Positions 9,913-21,890 of a stretch of DNA of 33,941 bases are shown piece by piece (positions within the stretch are counted from its first letter, which is position 1; the number at the start of each line of letters is the position of its first letter). Source of the stretch: Endomicrobium sp. Its GTDB lineage: Bacteria > Elusimicrobiota > Endomicrobiia > Endomicrobiales > Endomicrobiaceae. The translations under genes and the position numbers were made by a program. Below the pieces are notes generated by a model, which was given only the letters and a program-made list of their open reading frames with translations, was not told the DNA's origin and searched no databases. Location of the stretch: the NCBI GenBank assembly GCA_031264105.1, contig JAISEM010000020.1, positions 1 through 33,941 on the forward strand. Reading direction: 5' to 3'.

Positions 9913-10389
9913 TTAGTCCCCCATTGTCTCGTCTATAAGCTTAACAATTTTTTCAATAGTCATCTGACCATGAATATTTTCATTTATAACTACTACTGGA
10001 GCAAGACCACAAGCACCAAGACACGCAACAGTCTCAATTGTAAACAACATATCTTTTGTAGTATTTTCGTTTTCTTTTAAACCCAACTTTTTTCTTATAC
10101 CGTCTATAATAACCGTTGATTTCTTAACGTGACATGCAGTTCCATTACAAACTTTTATGATATTTTTCCCCTTTGGCTTTAGTGCAAAGTGGGAGTAAAA
10201 TGTAGCTACGCCATAAACTATTGCAGGAGACATATCAAGAGATGATGATATAAAAGACATGATTTCTTCAGACAAATACCTGTATTCTCCTTGAACGGAT
10301 TGTAAGATTGGTATAAGTTTTGACTTGTCAAAATTGTTTTCTTCTAGAATACGACAAACTGCTTCAAACTTAGAGTAATTTGATGTCAT
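9913..10389 (-). CDS. hydC: NuoE-like 2Fe-2S subunit, HydC-like
   Basis: GVATFYSHFALKPKGKNIIKVCNGTACHVK and CLGACGLAPVVVIN. Confidence 0.92.
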   Translation of the reverse strand: MTSNYSKFEAVCRILEENNFDKSKLIPILQSVQGEYRYLSEEIMSFISSSLDMSPAIVYGVATFYSHFALKPKGKNIIKVCNGTACHVKKSTVIIDGIRKKLGLKENENTTKDMLFTIETVACLGACGLAPVVVINENIHGQMTIEKIVKLIDETMGD

Positions 10390-10421
10390 TTGCTCCGCTC
10401 CTTAAAGTGGACATATTTATA

Positions 10422-10730
10422 TCAAGGTTTTAATAATTTGACTTTTATAAGGAGAGCTTTTATTTTTTCAAGGATTATTTTAAAAACTTCTATTACCTTT
10501 TCAATATTAAAGTTATTAGAAACAATATGAGATTTACGGTATATAGTAGATAGATTATCGCTTACATCAATATATTTAGTTTCGTTCTGTCTTGCAGATT
10601 TATAAGGATCTTCAAGAACAGTTTCTTTTGGTAAGGAAGTATTGCTTTTGCTTTCTGCGGCAAAAACAAAAGAATTGCTACAAAAAACAATTGTTAAAAA
10701 TAACAAGATAAAGTTTTTATCCGTTTTCAT
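10422..10730 (-). CDS. Hypothetical secreted protein
   Basis: 102 aa ORF with N-terminal signal peptide-like segment; overlaps 3' end of antiporter by 14 nt. Confidence 0.6.
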   Translation of the reverse strand: MKTDKNFILLFLTIVFCSNSFVFAAESKSNTSLPKETVLEDPYKSARQNETKYIDVSDNLSTIYRKSHIVSNNFNIEKVIEVFKIILEKIKALLIKVKLLKP

Positions 10731-11889
10731 TTTGTTTTGATAAAAGACATTTAAGTATTATTGGCGTTATAAAAGTAGTAAGCATTATAACAGCAACCAA
10801 AGCGCTATATTCTTTTGAACCAAAAACGTTATTTTCAAGACCTATGCCAGCAAATATCAAACCAACTTCTCCACGTGGGATCATTGAAACGCCTATCAAA
10901 AACTTATTTATATCTTTTTTAAAAACCACAAAGCCTGCTACAGCTTTTCCGACAAAAGCTACGGCAAAAAGAACTGCTGCCAAAACCAATATTTCTCTGT
11001 TAGCAGCTATAAATGGATTAAATGCGCTTATGTCAACGTTAGTTCCCATTAATACAAAAAATAGAGGAACAAAAAAAGCATATATAGGCTTTATATCTCT
11101 TTTTATCTCTTGAGACTGTTTAGTCGTTGAAAGAACAAGACCCGCCACAAAAGCCCCCACTATTGAAGCAAGATCTACTTTGACTGCAAATGCCGAGACA
11201 ACAAAACAAAATGCAATTCCCATAACAAATATAACATGCTCTTGCTTCATTTTTGCAAAAAGTCTAAATACTGTTGGAGCTATAAGAATTCCTGCTATTG
11301 TTGATAAAACTAAGAATAATATTGACGTTGCACTTACTTGGGCTATTGTTTCAAAAGTAACCGTTGCGCCTTGGACAAGTTTTAAAACTACAGCCAAAAT
11401 TGCAAGACCTATAACGTCATCAATGACCGCTGCTCCCAAAACAATTTTTGCTTCTTTAGTCTCAAGTTTTTTTAAATCCATAAACACTCTTGCTGTAATG
11501 CCAACTGACGTTGCCGTAAGAACAGCACCAGCAAAAATTGCCTGCGCATTTGAAAGACCAAAATGCAAGAATACAAAATAACCAAGAAAGTAAGGAGCAA
11601 TAACACCAACAAAAGCTACGGCAGTAGCCCAACCACCGGCTTTTAAAAATTCTTTTATGTCCATTGAAAGACCAACTTCAAAAAGAAGAATTATAGCGCC
11701 AAGTCCTGATATGCTTGTTAAAATAGGCGTTTCATGAACAAGTCCCAATATGCTAGGACCTATAAGAACACCTGCTAAAAGCTCGCCAATTATAGCGCTT
11801 TGTCTTAATTTTAAAGCTATTTCTCCAAGAATCTTTGCAAATAAAAGAATACTTGCCAAAGATATCAGAAATCCAAAAACATCGTGCAT
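10717..11889 (-). CDS. Monovalent cation:proton antiporter (CPA2/KefB-type)
   Basis: Multi-TM protein; ELLAGVLIGPSILGL, AAVIDDVIGLAIL, IPRGEVGLIFAGIG. Confidence 0.9.
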   Translation of the reverse strand: MHDVFGFLISLASILLFAKILGEIALKLRQSAIIGELLAGVLIGPSILGLVHETPILTSISGLGAIILLFEVGLSMDIKEFLKAGGWATAVAFVGVIAPYFLGYFVFLHFGLSNAQAIFAGAVLTATSVGITARVFMDLKKLETKEAKIVLGAAVIDDVIGLAILAVVLKLVQGATVTFETIAQVSATSILFLVLSTIAGILIAPTVFRLFAKMKQEHVIFVMGIAFCFVVSAFAVKVDLASIVGAFVAGLVLSTTKQSQEIKRDIKPIYAFFVPLFFVLMGTNVDISAFNPFIAANREILVLAAVLFAVAFVGKAVAGFVVFKKDINKFLIGVSMIPRGEVGLIFAGIGLENNVFGSKEYSALVAVIMLTTFITPIILKCLLSKQNENG

Positions 11890-11910
11890 CCCTTAACCCC
11901 TTACCTCAAT

Positions 11911-12576
11911 TTACTTTTTCCAAGCCTTGCCACAATTAAAAGTTTCATGACAGCCTTCTCTTGCACAATCTGGTCCCGCATCTTCAAAAAGCAAAGGAGC
12001 TTCTTTTCGTACAAGATTTAGCATACGACATGCCATATCTTTCATTTCCCATTGCGCCCTGTTGCAACACCTTAATGAAAAGAAATGTCTCAATTCCCTG
12101 GCATTCATAGTAATTATTATTTGCGTAGCTGCAGCATTTGGCAAGATATATCTTGCATCTTCTGCAGGAATACCAGCATCTAAAAATTCTTTATATAAAC
12201 TTTCAGTACTTTTTAAAAAATTATTATATTTTTCTAAAAGCTTTTCGTCATTTTTTATTGTTGCAGGAAAAACAAAATCAACACCTGCTTTAGATTTCAC
12301 GTATCTTTGACTTTGAACAGAAAAAGAAGCTATTCTGTGTCTTGTAAGCTGAGCAAGCAAAGCACGGGATACGCCTTCAACGCCAAATGTAAACGATGCG
12401 TGCTCAAGCACAGAATGATGACCTGAAAAAATAACTTTACCTAACAAATCTTTAACTTTATCAGGCGTAAGATTTTCATCAATATAATCAATTGTTGACG
12501 CGCTATAACAAAGTCTTGCAGCAACCGCACACATTTTTTCCGCATCTTTAGTAAACTTTAAAAGTTTTACATTCAT
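11911..12576 (-). CDS. thyX: FAD-dependent thymidylate synthase ThyX
   Basis: RHRIASFSVQSQRY matches RHRX7S motif; NARELRHFFSLRCCNRAQWE. Confidence 0.95.
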   Translation of the reverse strand: MNVKLLKFTKDAEKMCAVAARLCYSASTIDYIDENLTPDKVKDLLGKVIFSGHHSVLEHASFTFGVEGVSRALLAQLTRHRIASFSVQSQRYVKSKAGVDFVFPATIKNDEKLLEKYNNFLKSTESLYKEFLDAGIPAEDARYILPNAAATQIIITMNARELRHFFSLRCCNRAQWEMKDMACRMLNLVRKEAPLLFEDAGPDCAREGCHETFNCGKAWKK

Positions 12577-12586
12577 AGTTTCATAC

Positions 12587-13957
<1,371 letters not shown>

Positions 13958-13968
13958 TTAACAAAATA

Positions 13969-14041
13969 CGCTCCCAACGAGATTTGAACTCGTGTCGCAG
14001 GATTGAAAATCCTGTGTCCTAGACCCCTAGACGATGGGAGC
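13969..14041 (-). tRNA. tRNA-Glu(TTC)
   Basis: Manual cloverleaf: acceptor GCTCCCA/TGGGAGC, T arm GTTCAAATC, anticodon TTC. Confidence 0.92.
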
Positions 14042-14044
14042 AAC

Positions 14045-14117
14045 TGAGCCCGGTGCGGCTCGAACGCACGACAACCTCATTAAAAGTGAGGTGCTCTACC
14101 GACTGAGCTACGGGCCC
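14045..14117 (-). tRNA. tRNA-Lys(TTT)
   Basis: Manual cloverleaf: acceptor GGGCCCG/CGGGCTC, anticodon loop CTTTTAA. Confidence 0.93.
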
Positions 14118-14198
14118 TTCAAATTGATTTGTTTGAAAGGGGGATTTAAATCTTTAGAATATTAGAGAACTAAACAACCCTGCTCTAACGACTTAACG

Positions 14199-14227
14199 AT
14201 GGTAACATAAATTTTTGTTTTTGTCAA
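14199..14227 (-). promoter_or_regulatory. Sigma-70 type promoter for tRNA-Lys/tRNA-Glu
   Basis: Minus strand TTGACA - 17 nt - TACCAT, upstream of tRNA-Lys. Confidence 0.7.
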
Positions 14228-14239
14228 ACAATTTCATAT

Positions 14240-14337
14240 AAAAAAAACAAGAAGATACCGTCGTAAAATAGAAGAAACCTTTTCCAACCAATAGCGGGTT
14301 CTTCCAAACGACATTCGGTGGTACGCAATTATTTAAT
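14240..14337 (-). ncRNA. Candidate structured small RNA with own -10 and terminal T-run
   Basis: Minus-strand TATAAT (14344-14349), nested complementary segments TACC/GGTA, GTCGT/ACGAC, GAAGAACC/GGTTTCTTC, then T-rich tail CTTGTTTTTTT. Confidence 0.4.
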
Positions 14338-14381
14338 ACAAAAATTATAAGATATTAAATAAAATATTAACCCTTTTTAAA

Positions 14382-16493
14382 TTATTGTAAAGCAGAAAAA
14401 TCTAAAAATTTGGCAAAAATATTCTTTGTATAATTTAACAAAGAGATTCTGTTTGACTTTACAGCGGCATTTTCTGCCATAACCATAACTTTTTCAAAAA
14501 AATCGTCAATAATAGGCTTTATTTCCAAGACCTTATCAAAAATCTCAGTATATTTATTTTGAAAGACATAGACATCAACTTCTGCTTTTATTTTTACAGA
14601 AAATTTAAAAAGTTTTTTTTCAGGATCTTCTACCAATAAACTTTCATTTATTGACTCAGAAACATCAACGTTTTGTTTTTTTGCTTGATTTAAAATATTA
14701 TTTATTCTCTTAAAAACTGCCGAAATAGACGAAAAATCACCTTTTTGTCTTGCATTCTTTAAAGAAACAAGTTTAGGACGCAAAGAGCCTAAATCTTTTA
14801 ATTCCTCTTTTTCCAAAATACCAACCACGGATTTAACTTCGTCAAAACTATATCCTTCTGACTCAAGAATACCTTCTATTCTTTGACGTAAAAAATTAAT
14901 AAGCTTTTCATAAGCTACTTTATATTTTGGATTACTTTTTACATTTTCAGGTAAAAGATCAAATATCTTCCTTACTGCAAAACTTAAATCTTTATCTGGA
15001 AAAATTTGTGTCGCAATTCTTATAAATCCTATCGCGGCTCTTCTAAGACCATAAGGATCTGCAGAGCCAGAAGGTTCAAGACCTATAGAAAAATTTGCAG
15101 CTAAAGTATCTATTCTGTCAGACAACGATATCAAAGAAGCCAATTTATTTGAAGGAATTTTTCCAGATGCGCTTAAAGGTAAATAATGCTGTTCTATAGA
15201 CTCTGCGACCTCAAAGCTTTCACCTAACTTTGACGCATAGATTTTGCCCATAATTCCCTGTAGCTCAGGATATTCAAAAACCATCTCGGTAACTAAATCA
15301 GCTTTTGAAAGACTAACAGCTCTTTGAAGAGTTCTATCGTCTAACTGCACATTAAATTCTTTATTAAAAAATGCAACTATTTCTTTAATGCGTTCAATTT
15401 TTTCGTAAACAGTGCCTATTTCTTTATGGAAAATAACACCTTTAAGTTTTTCAATATTAGCATCAAGACCATTGTTCAAATCATTTTTATAGAAAAATTC
15501 AGCATCAGAAAGTCTTGCGGCAACAACCCTTTCATATCCTTCCTTAGCAATTTCTAAATAGGAAGATATTCCATTTTTAACACCTATAAAACAATTTAAA
15601 AATTTATTATTTTTATCATTTACTGCAAAACATTTTTGGCTTTTTTTCATACATACAGTGAGAACTTCTGAAGGTAAATCCAAATATTTCCTATCAAAAT
15701 CGCAAAGAACTGCCGACGGATATTCAACTAGATAATTTACTTCGTCAATTAAAGTTTCATCAGGGACTATAATACCGACATTTTTTACTACAGATTCTAT
15801 TGACTTTTTCATTTCTTCACGCCTTTTATTTTGGTCAACTAAAACTGATTTATTTTGCAGCGTTGTCAAATAGGTTTCAGGAGAATCTATTTTTATCTTA
15901 GATATATCATAAGTATGAAGACCTATCGTCCAATTGGAAGAGTTGACATCAGCTATTCTAAATTTGATTATCTTTTTTCCAAATAGTGCTATTATGTTTC
16001 TTATAGGTCTTGCAAATCTGAAACCACTTTCTTCCCATATCATAGATTTAGGAAAAGCTATTGAGTTTATTATCTTTGGAAAAGTAGAAGCTAAAAGGTT
16101 TTCTGTTTTTTCACCTTTTGTTTTTTTGATAAACGAAAGATACTCGCCTTTTTCTGTAACCTTCTTAACAAGTTTGTCTGGAGATGTGCCATTTTTTGCA
16201 GCAAAACCTTTGGCAGTCCGTGTCCAATCGCCATTTACATCTTTTGCCGCTCTCCAAGAAGGCCCTGAAATCTCCTCTATTTTATCTTCGCTTTTTACAG
16301 CCAAATCTCCAACAATTAAAGCAAGTCTTCTTGGCGTAGCAAAAGTTTTTATTGCTCCGTGTTTTATATTTAAAATTTCAAACTCTTTTAACGCGATTTG
16401 TTCAATTTGTTTTAATGCAGGCTCTATATAAGACGTCGGAATTTCTTCGGTCCCTATCTCAAGCAATGCGTTTTTTATGTTATCGTTGGTCAT
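14382..16493 (-). CDS. glyS: Glycyl-tRNA synthetase beta subunit
   Basis: [55 protein letters not shown]. Confidence 0.95.
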   Translation of the reverse strand: MTNDNIKNALLEIGTEEIPTSYIEPALKQIEQIALKEFEILNIKHGAIKTFATPRRLALIVGDLAVKSEDKIEEISGPSWRAAKDVNGDWTRTAKGFAAKNGTSPDKLVKKVTEKGEYLSFIKKTKGEKTENLLASTFPKIINSIAFPKSMIWEESGFRFARPIRNIIALFGKKIIKFRIADVNSSNWTIGLHTYDISKIKIDSPETYLTTLQNKSVLVDQNKRREEMKKSIESVVKNVGIIVPDETLIDEVNYLVEYPSAVLCDFDRKYLDLPSEVLTVCMKKSQKCFAVNDKNNKFLNCFIGVKNGISSYLEIAKEGYERVVAARLSDAEFFYKNDLNNGLDANIEKLKGVIFHKEIGTVYEKIERIKEIVAFFNKEFNVQLDDRTLQRAVSLSKADLVTEMVFEYPELQGIMGKIYASKLGESFEVAESIEQHYLPLSASGKIPSNKLASLISLSDRIDTLAANFSIGLEPSGSADPYGLRRAAIGFIRIATQIFPDKDLSFAVRKIFDLLPENVKSNPKYKVAYEKLINFLRQRIEGILESEGYSFDEVKSVVGILEKEELKDLGSLRPKLVSLKNARQKGDFSSISAVFKRINNILNQAKKQNVDVSESINESLLVEDPEKKLFKFSVKIKAEVDVYVFQNKYTEIFDKVLEIKPIIDDFFEKVMVMAENAAVKSNRISLLNYTKNIFAKFLDFSALQ

Positions 16494-17367
16494 TGTCTAC
16501 TCCCGAACTAGATTCCAGATTTATATCTTCAGTCATTTTTAAATATTCTTCGGCTACTGTCTTTGCAATAGTTCTTACTCTTAAAATATATCCAATTCTT
16601 TCAGATACTGAAATTGCCCCTCTGGCATCAAGCAAATTAAATAAGTGGGAGCATTTCATAACCGCATCATATGCAGGCAGCGGAAGTCTAGATTGGGAAA
16701 GCTTTTTTGCTTCGTTTTCCCAATCAGAAAAGTGTTTTTTTAACATATCAACATTTGCCTTTTCAAAGTTATAAGCAGACCACTGTTTCTCATCTTCAAG
16801 ATGAACGTCTCCATAAGTCAGCGTATCATTCCATTGTAAATCGTAAACATTATTTTTCTTTTGAACATACGTGGCAAGACGTTCAGTGCCATATGTAATC
16901 TCAACTGAAATCGGGTTTAACGATATACCACCAACTTGTTGGAAATAAGTAAATTGAGTCGCTTCCATACCATCAATCCACACTTCCCAGCCAAGTCCCC
17001 AAGCGCCAAGAGTTGGAGATTCCCAATCGTCTTCAACAAATCTTATATCGTGTTTTTTAGGATCTAATCCTATAGCTTTTAGGCTGTTTAAATAAATCTG
17101 TTGTATATTTTTGGGCGCTGGCTTCATAATTACTTGGAACTGATAATAATGCTGAAGCCTGTTGGGATTTTCGCCATATCTACCATCTGCAGGTCTTCTA
17201 GATGGCTCAACATAAGCAACATTCCAAGCATTAGAACCTAAAGAGTGCAAAAAAGTTGCAGGGTTGAAAGTGCCAGCTCCTTTTTCTAAATCGTATGGCT
17301 GCCATATAAGGCAGCATTGATTTGCCCAAAATTTCTGTAAAGTCATAATAATTTCTTGAAAATTCAT
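16480..17367 (-). CDS. glyQ: Glycyl-tRNA synthetase alpha subunit
   Basis: [48 protein letters not shown]. Confidence 0.96.
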   Translation of the reverse strand: MNFQEIIMTLQKFWANQCCLIWQPYDLEKGAGTFNPATFLHSLGSNAWNVAYVEPSRRPADGRYGENPNRLQHYYQFQVIMKPAPKNIQQIYLNSLKAIGLDPKKHDIRFVEDDWESPTLGAWGLGWEVWIDGMEATQFTYFQQVGGISLNPISVEITYGTERLATYVQKKNNVYDLQWNDTLTYGDVHLEDEKQWSAYNFEKANVDMLKKHFSDWENEAKKLSQSRLPLPAYDAVMKCSHLFNLLDARGAISVSERIGYILRVRTIAKTVAEEYLKMTEDINLESSSGVDNDQR

Positions 17368-17464
17368 ACTATCTCCCGATTAACAGCCAACTATAAAATC
17401 AGAAAAATATTTTAACAAAAAAAGTATATTGACACAATACGGATTTTTTTAGTTAAATTGCGCA

Positions 17465-17962
17465 ATGGCTAAAAAAAATAACACTAACCCCCTGCGTCCC
17501 TCTTGGAACGAATATTTTATGAAATTGGCATGGCTTGTAGCAGAAAGATCTACTTGCAAACGTCATCATGTTGGCGCAGTTATTGTAAGAGATAAGAGAA
17601 TTCTTACGACAGGCTACAACGGCGCAGCTTCAGGAACAGAAGATTGTTTATCTTTGGGTTGTTTGAGAGATGCTATGGACATACCTTCAGGCCAAAGGCA
17701 TGAAATATGCAGGGCTATTCATGCTGAACAGAATGCAATTATCCAAGGCGGCTACCACGGAATAAATATCAAATATTCAACTCTTTATTGTACTCACTCT
17801 CCTTGTGTTCTATGCGCAAAAATGATAGTTAATGCTGGAATAAAAAAAATTATAGCAGATATACAATACCCTGATACTACTTTTAAAGAACTTTTCTCGG
17901 AAGTCGGAGTGGAATTTTCTACTTTGCATTTAAACAATCTCTCTATAGCGCAGGTCTTATAA
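17465..17962 (+). CDS. dCMP deaminase family (ComEB-like)
   Basis: Zn-deaminase motifs HAEQNAI and PCVLCAKM; GAVIVRDKRILTTGYNG. Confidence 0.9.
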   Translation: MAKKNNTNPLRPSWNEYFMKLAWLVAERSTCKRHHVGAVIVRDKRILTTGYNGAASGTEDCLSLGCLRDAMDIPSGQRHEICRAIHAEQNAIIQGGYHGINIKYSTLYCTHSPCVLCAKMIVNAGIKKIIADIQYPDTTFKELFSEVGVEFSTLHLNNLSIAQVL

Positions 17963-18001
17963 ACGCATAGTTGAGTTTGAATAACTGAAGGGAGGAGGTT
18001 T

Positions 18002-18432
18002 ATGTTAAAAAAATTAACGTTAGTATTGTGCGGCGTTTTCTTTTTTGTATGTTTTACTCCGGTACTGTCTTTTGCAGATGAGCATCATGACAAAGGTCCA
18101 AAGGCAGAGGAATTCAAAGAAGATAAGCATAAGTTTATTTCTAAATTAGATGACTTGTTAACAAAATACGAGAAGGTAGCAGACACTAAGAAAGAGTCTA
18201 TAAAGAAGGACATAAGAAAACTTGTCGTTGACTTTCTCGATAAAAAAAAATAACTGCCAAGAAAGAAAAAGCTATTAAACTACAAGCAAAGATAAGCGAA
18301 TATGAAGCTGACAAAAATAAAGTTATTGATGCTAAAGTAGATTTCGTAACAAGCGATGAAGGTCGTGAAAAAAATACATAAAAAGCAAGCTCATTTTGAT
18401 GAGAAAAAAGTTGCAAAAGCCGCAGAAAAATA
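18002..18432 (+). pseudogene. Small secreted Lys-rich protein, apparently frameshifted at A9 (18242-18250) and A7 tracts
   Basis: Annotated ORF stops at 18253 right after A9; a -1 shift continues as ITAKKEKAIKLQAKISEYEADKNKVIDAKVDFVTSDEGREK, then a compensating shift in the A7 run gives KIHKKQAHFDEKKVAKAAEK. Confidence 0.55.
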
Positions 18433-18448
18433 ATATTTTCAACCAAAC

Positions 18449-18489
18449 AAAAAAAGACTAGGTTGGTTTGCCACTTAGTCTTTTTTTTT
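18449..18489. terminator. Bidirectional intrinsic terminator between convergent genes
   Basis: AAAAAGACTA ... TAGTCTTTTTTTTT stem with T-run on both strands. Confidence 0.75.
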
Positions 18490-18493
18490 GTGT

Positions 18494-19123
18494 TTATAAA
18501 ACAATTTTTGCTATTTCTTGTGGGGTCTTTACTATGTAGTTGGGATTATAGGTTTTTATTTCATCTAAGTTACAGTATCCGTAAGCAACGGCTATAGAAG
18601 CTACGCCTGCAGCTTTTGCTACCAAAAAATCACTTGCGCTATCGCCAATCATCACTGTTTTTGAAATATCAGACTCTGTAGTCTTTACTAATTCAAAAAT
18701 AGTTTTTGGATTAGGTTTTCTTACATCTAGAGTATCGCCACCCCACACTTCAACAAAATAATTGCTAATCCCAAGTTCTTTTATAATGTCTTTTGCATAA
18801 ACTTCACTTTTATTAGTAAGAATGGCTTTCTTTTTATATTTTAAAGACTCCAACATCTCTTTACTACCGTTAAACATAACGGTAGTATCAAGCATGCGGC
18901 GTTTATAATAAGATTTAAAACCTTCGACTGCTTTCTCCCTTTTTTGAGGAACGACTTTTGATATAAGCGCATCAACGCCATTACCTAAATAAGATCGTAT
19001 TTGTTTTAATGGCAAATCTTCAAGATCATTATCTTGTCTTACAGAATTTACTGAAGAAGCAATGTCTCCTAAAGAATCTACAAGCGTACCGTCTAAATCA
19101 TAAATTAAAAAATCAAATCCCAT
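18494..19123 (-). CDS. HAD-family phosphatase, phosphoglycolate phosphatase-like
   Basis: YDLDGTLVDSLGDI, ILTNK, RKPNPKT, MIGDSASD. Confidence 0.88.
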   Translation of the reverse strand: MGFDFLIYDLDGTLVDSLGDIASSVNSVRQDNDLEDLPLKQIRSYLGNGVDALISKVVPQKREKAVEGFKSYYKRRMLDTTVMFNGSKEMLESLKYKKKAILTNKSEVYAKDIIKELGISNYFVEVWGGDTLDVRKPNPKTIFELVKTTESDISKTVMIGDSASDFLVAKAAGVASIAVAYGYCNLDEIKTYNPNYIVKTPQEIAKIVL

Positions 19124-19136
19124 AATCCTAATCCTT

Positions 19137-21668
19137 CTATATCCACTTTATTAGTCCAGGGAGTATCTGAACTTCCCCTTCGTATTGCGGTAAAATATGT
19201 AAAGTATATCCACATTTTCCCACTTTGTCAATCAAAATTTTTCCTTCAAAAATATAATTATCACCCTCTTTTGAAACCAAATTCATTATACCTATGCTTG
19301 GCTCGCTTACAGATTGTCCGTCATGAATATATCCACTATAAATTTGCATATTGACATCATTTGACGAAATATCGCCTAAATAAACTTTTGCCTGAACAGT
19401 TATTTCACTGGAAATTTTCATCTCGTTAAAAATATTATCACTTGTTGAAATAAATTCTATAGTATTCCACTTATTGTAAATATTTTTTATCCATTCACTT
19501 TTTTTCTTTGCTGGTTCGTAGTTATCTTTTTTGTATTTGGTATATTCTAACGCGGTAGAAATATAAAATTTTTTCGTATATTCTTCTATCATCCTGTTAG
19601 TATTAAATACTGGTCCTAAAGTTTGCATTGAAAATTTCATTTTTTGTGTCCAGCCTCTAGGTACACCATCCTGACCTCTTGTAAAAAATAAAGGTATTAT
19701 TTCGTTTTCTAATATTTCATAAATATCTCTGCTTTCAACTAAATCCTGATAATCTCTGCCAGGATAACGCTTTATCGATCCAATAGTCCAACCATTACTA
19801 CCGTTATAACCTTCACACCGCCAACCATCAAGAACGCTAAAATTTAATACTCCATTTACTGCAGCTTTCATTCCACTGGTGCCAGATGCTTCTTCAGGCA
19901 TTAGAGGGTTGTTAAGCCAAATATCAAATCCTTGAACAAGGTAATGAGCAACATTTACATCATATTCTTCTAAAAATACCACTTTTCTCTCTAAATCTGG
20001 ATCTTTTGATAGAGAGATTATATTTTGGATAATTCTTTTACCAATATCATCTTGAGGATGAGCTTTTCCCGCAATTATTATTTGTACTGGAAATTCTTTA
20101 TTTGTCAAAATCTTTTTTATTCTATCTAAATCTTTAAATACTAAATTACCTCTTTTATAAGAAGCAAATCTCCTTGCAAAGCCTATAGTCAAAGCTTCTG
20201 GGTCTAAAACATCATCACTAAGATTTATTATCTTTCTTGTTGCGCCATTTCTTTCAAGTTGTTGTCTAAGTCTAGATCTTGCAAACGTAACAAGACGCTC
20301 TCTTCTTCTTTCATGACCTCTCCATATTTCCGCGTCAGGTATATGTATTACTCTATTCCAAATTGTGTGATCTGCAGGCTCATCTCTCCAAGCTTCACCT
20401 AAATATCTGTCAAATAAATCTGAAATTTCATTTGAAATCCAAGTGTTTGTATGGCCCCATTTGTTATATGCGTTATAGGAACTTCTCTTCTTGGTAAATT
20501 GATCCATATGCTTTGCCACATATCTCTGGCGACGGTAGCATGTAGTCTGCTTACACCGTTTGCTTTGTTTGAAGTCTTGAGTGCAAGTATAGTCATTGAA
20601 AAATCTTTTTGATTAAAAGGAAATTGCCCAAGCTGTAAAAGATGATCTTTTGATATACCAAGCTTCTGGCATAAAATTCCAAAATATTTTAAGAATAAAT
20701 CACATAAAAAACTTCATTGCCGGCTGGAACAGGAGTGTGTGTAGTAACACACAATTGCTTTTTACCACTTGAAATGCTGCATCAAAAGAAAGACCATCTT
20801 CCATATGTTGACGAATTTTCTCTAATAATAAAAAAGCCGAATGTCCTTCATTTATGTGTATAACATCTGGATCTATTTTTAAAGTTTTAAGTAGTTTTGC
20901 TCCACCGACTCCCAAGACTATTTCCTGACGGATACGCATGTCTCTGTCTCCGCCATATAATTGATCAGTAATGGTTTTTGCATCTTTTGAATTTTTATCT
21001 ATATTTGCGTCTAAAAGATATAGAGGGATTCTTCCTATTTTGATTTTCCAAGCTCTTGCATATATTGTTTGATTTGGGATATCAATATCAATTACAAGTT
21101 CGCTTCCATCGTCATTTTTTACAAGTTCAAGAGGCATATGAAGAAAATTATTTTCAACATATTCTTCTTGTTGCAAACCATCAAAACTTAAACGTTGCCT
21201 GAAATAGCCATATCTATACAAAAGACCAACACCGACAAGAGGAAGTCCCATGTCGCTTGCAGATTTTAAGCGATCTCCTGATAAAACACCAAGTCCTCCG
21301 GAATAAATAGGAATGCTTTCATGTATGGCAAATTCCGTGGAAAAAATATGCAAATTTAAGATTTGAATAGTCAGAACAATACTCTGCATACCAAGTATTC
21401 ATACTAAGATATCTGTCTAAAACTCTTTTTACTCTCTCTACATGAGAAACGAAACTGTCATCTTGAGAAAGCTCTGTAAGTTTTTCTTGACTTACAGCTT
21501 CAAGCATAGCTTTTGGATTATGAGCTGTTCCAACACCACCACATATTATCGGCAATTGCAATTAAAGGATTTAAGTTATTAGGAATGTTTGGTATGCCTA
21601 CAAAAGTTTTTACATTTTTAGCAGTATAAATTTCTTGTTTTTCGTTAAGTAAATCTAAATCCATACTA
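19137..21668 (-). pseudogene. glgP: Alpha-glucan (glycogen/maltodextrin) phosphorylase with about five frameshifts
   Basis: ORFs 21518-21721, 21319-21561, 20700-21389, 20399-20596 and 19137-20519 form one protein: DNMWWCWN, YFSTEFAIHESIPIYSGGLGVLSGD, HINEGHSAF, THTPVPAGNEVF, ITNG..HTNTW, FARRFASYKR, AGKAHPQDD, EASGTSGMKAAVNG. Confidence 0.92.
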
Positions 21669-21772
21669 GCTCCTTTAATACAAAGTTGTATATTGGAAAC
21701 TGTACTTAAATATTTAAACACGAAAGTCTAATACTAACGTAGGAAGCTAAATCAATTACTAATCATATTATG

Positions 21773-21846
21773 CGCCCTGAAGAGGAGTTGAACCTCCAAC
21801 CTTATCCTTAGGACGGATCTGCTCTATCCAGTTGAGCTATCAGGGC
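21773..21846 (-). tRNA. tRNA-Arg(CCT)
   Basis: Manual cloverleaf: acceptor GCCCTGA/TCAGGGC, anticodon loop GTCCTAA. Confidence 0.9.
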
Positions 21847-21890
21847 ATACACAGTTTAGAATTTAGCTATGGAAAAAAATATTAACGTCT

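Noticed and set aside
11180-11581. 133 aa plus-strand ORF opposite the antiporter
   Set aside because: Antisense shadow; composition reflects complementary codons.
15934-16774. 165 and 140 aa plus-strand ORFs opposite glyS/glyQ
   Set aside because: Antisense to conserved synthetase genes.
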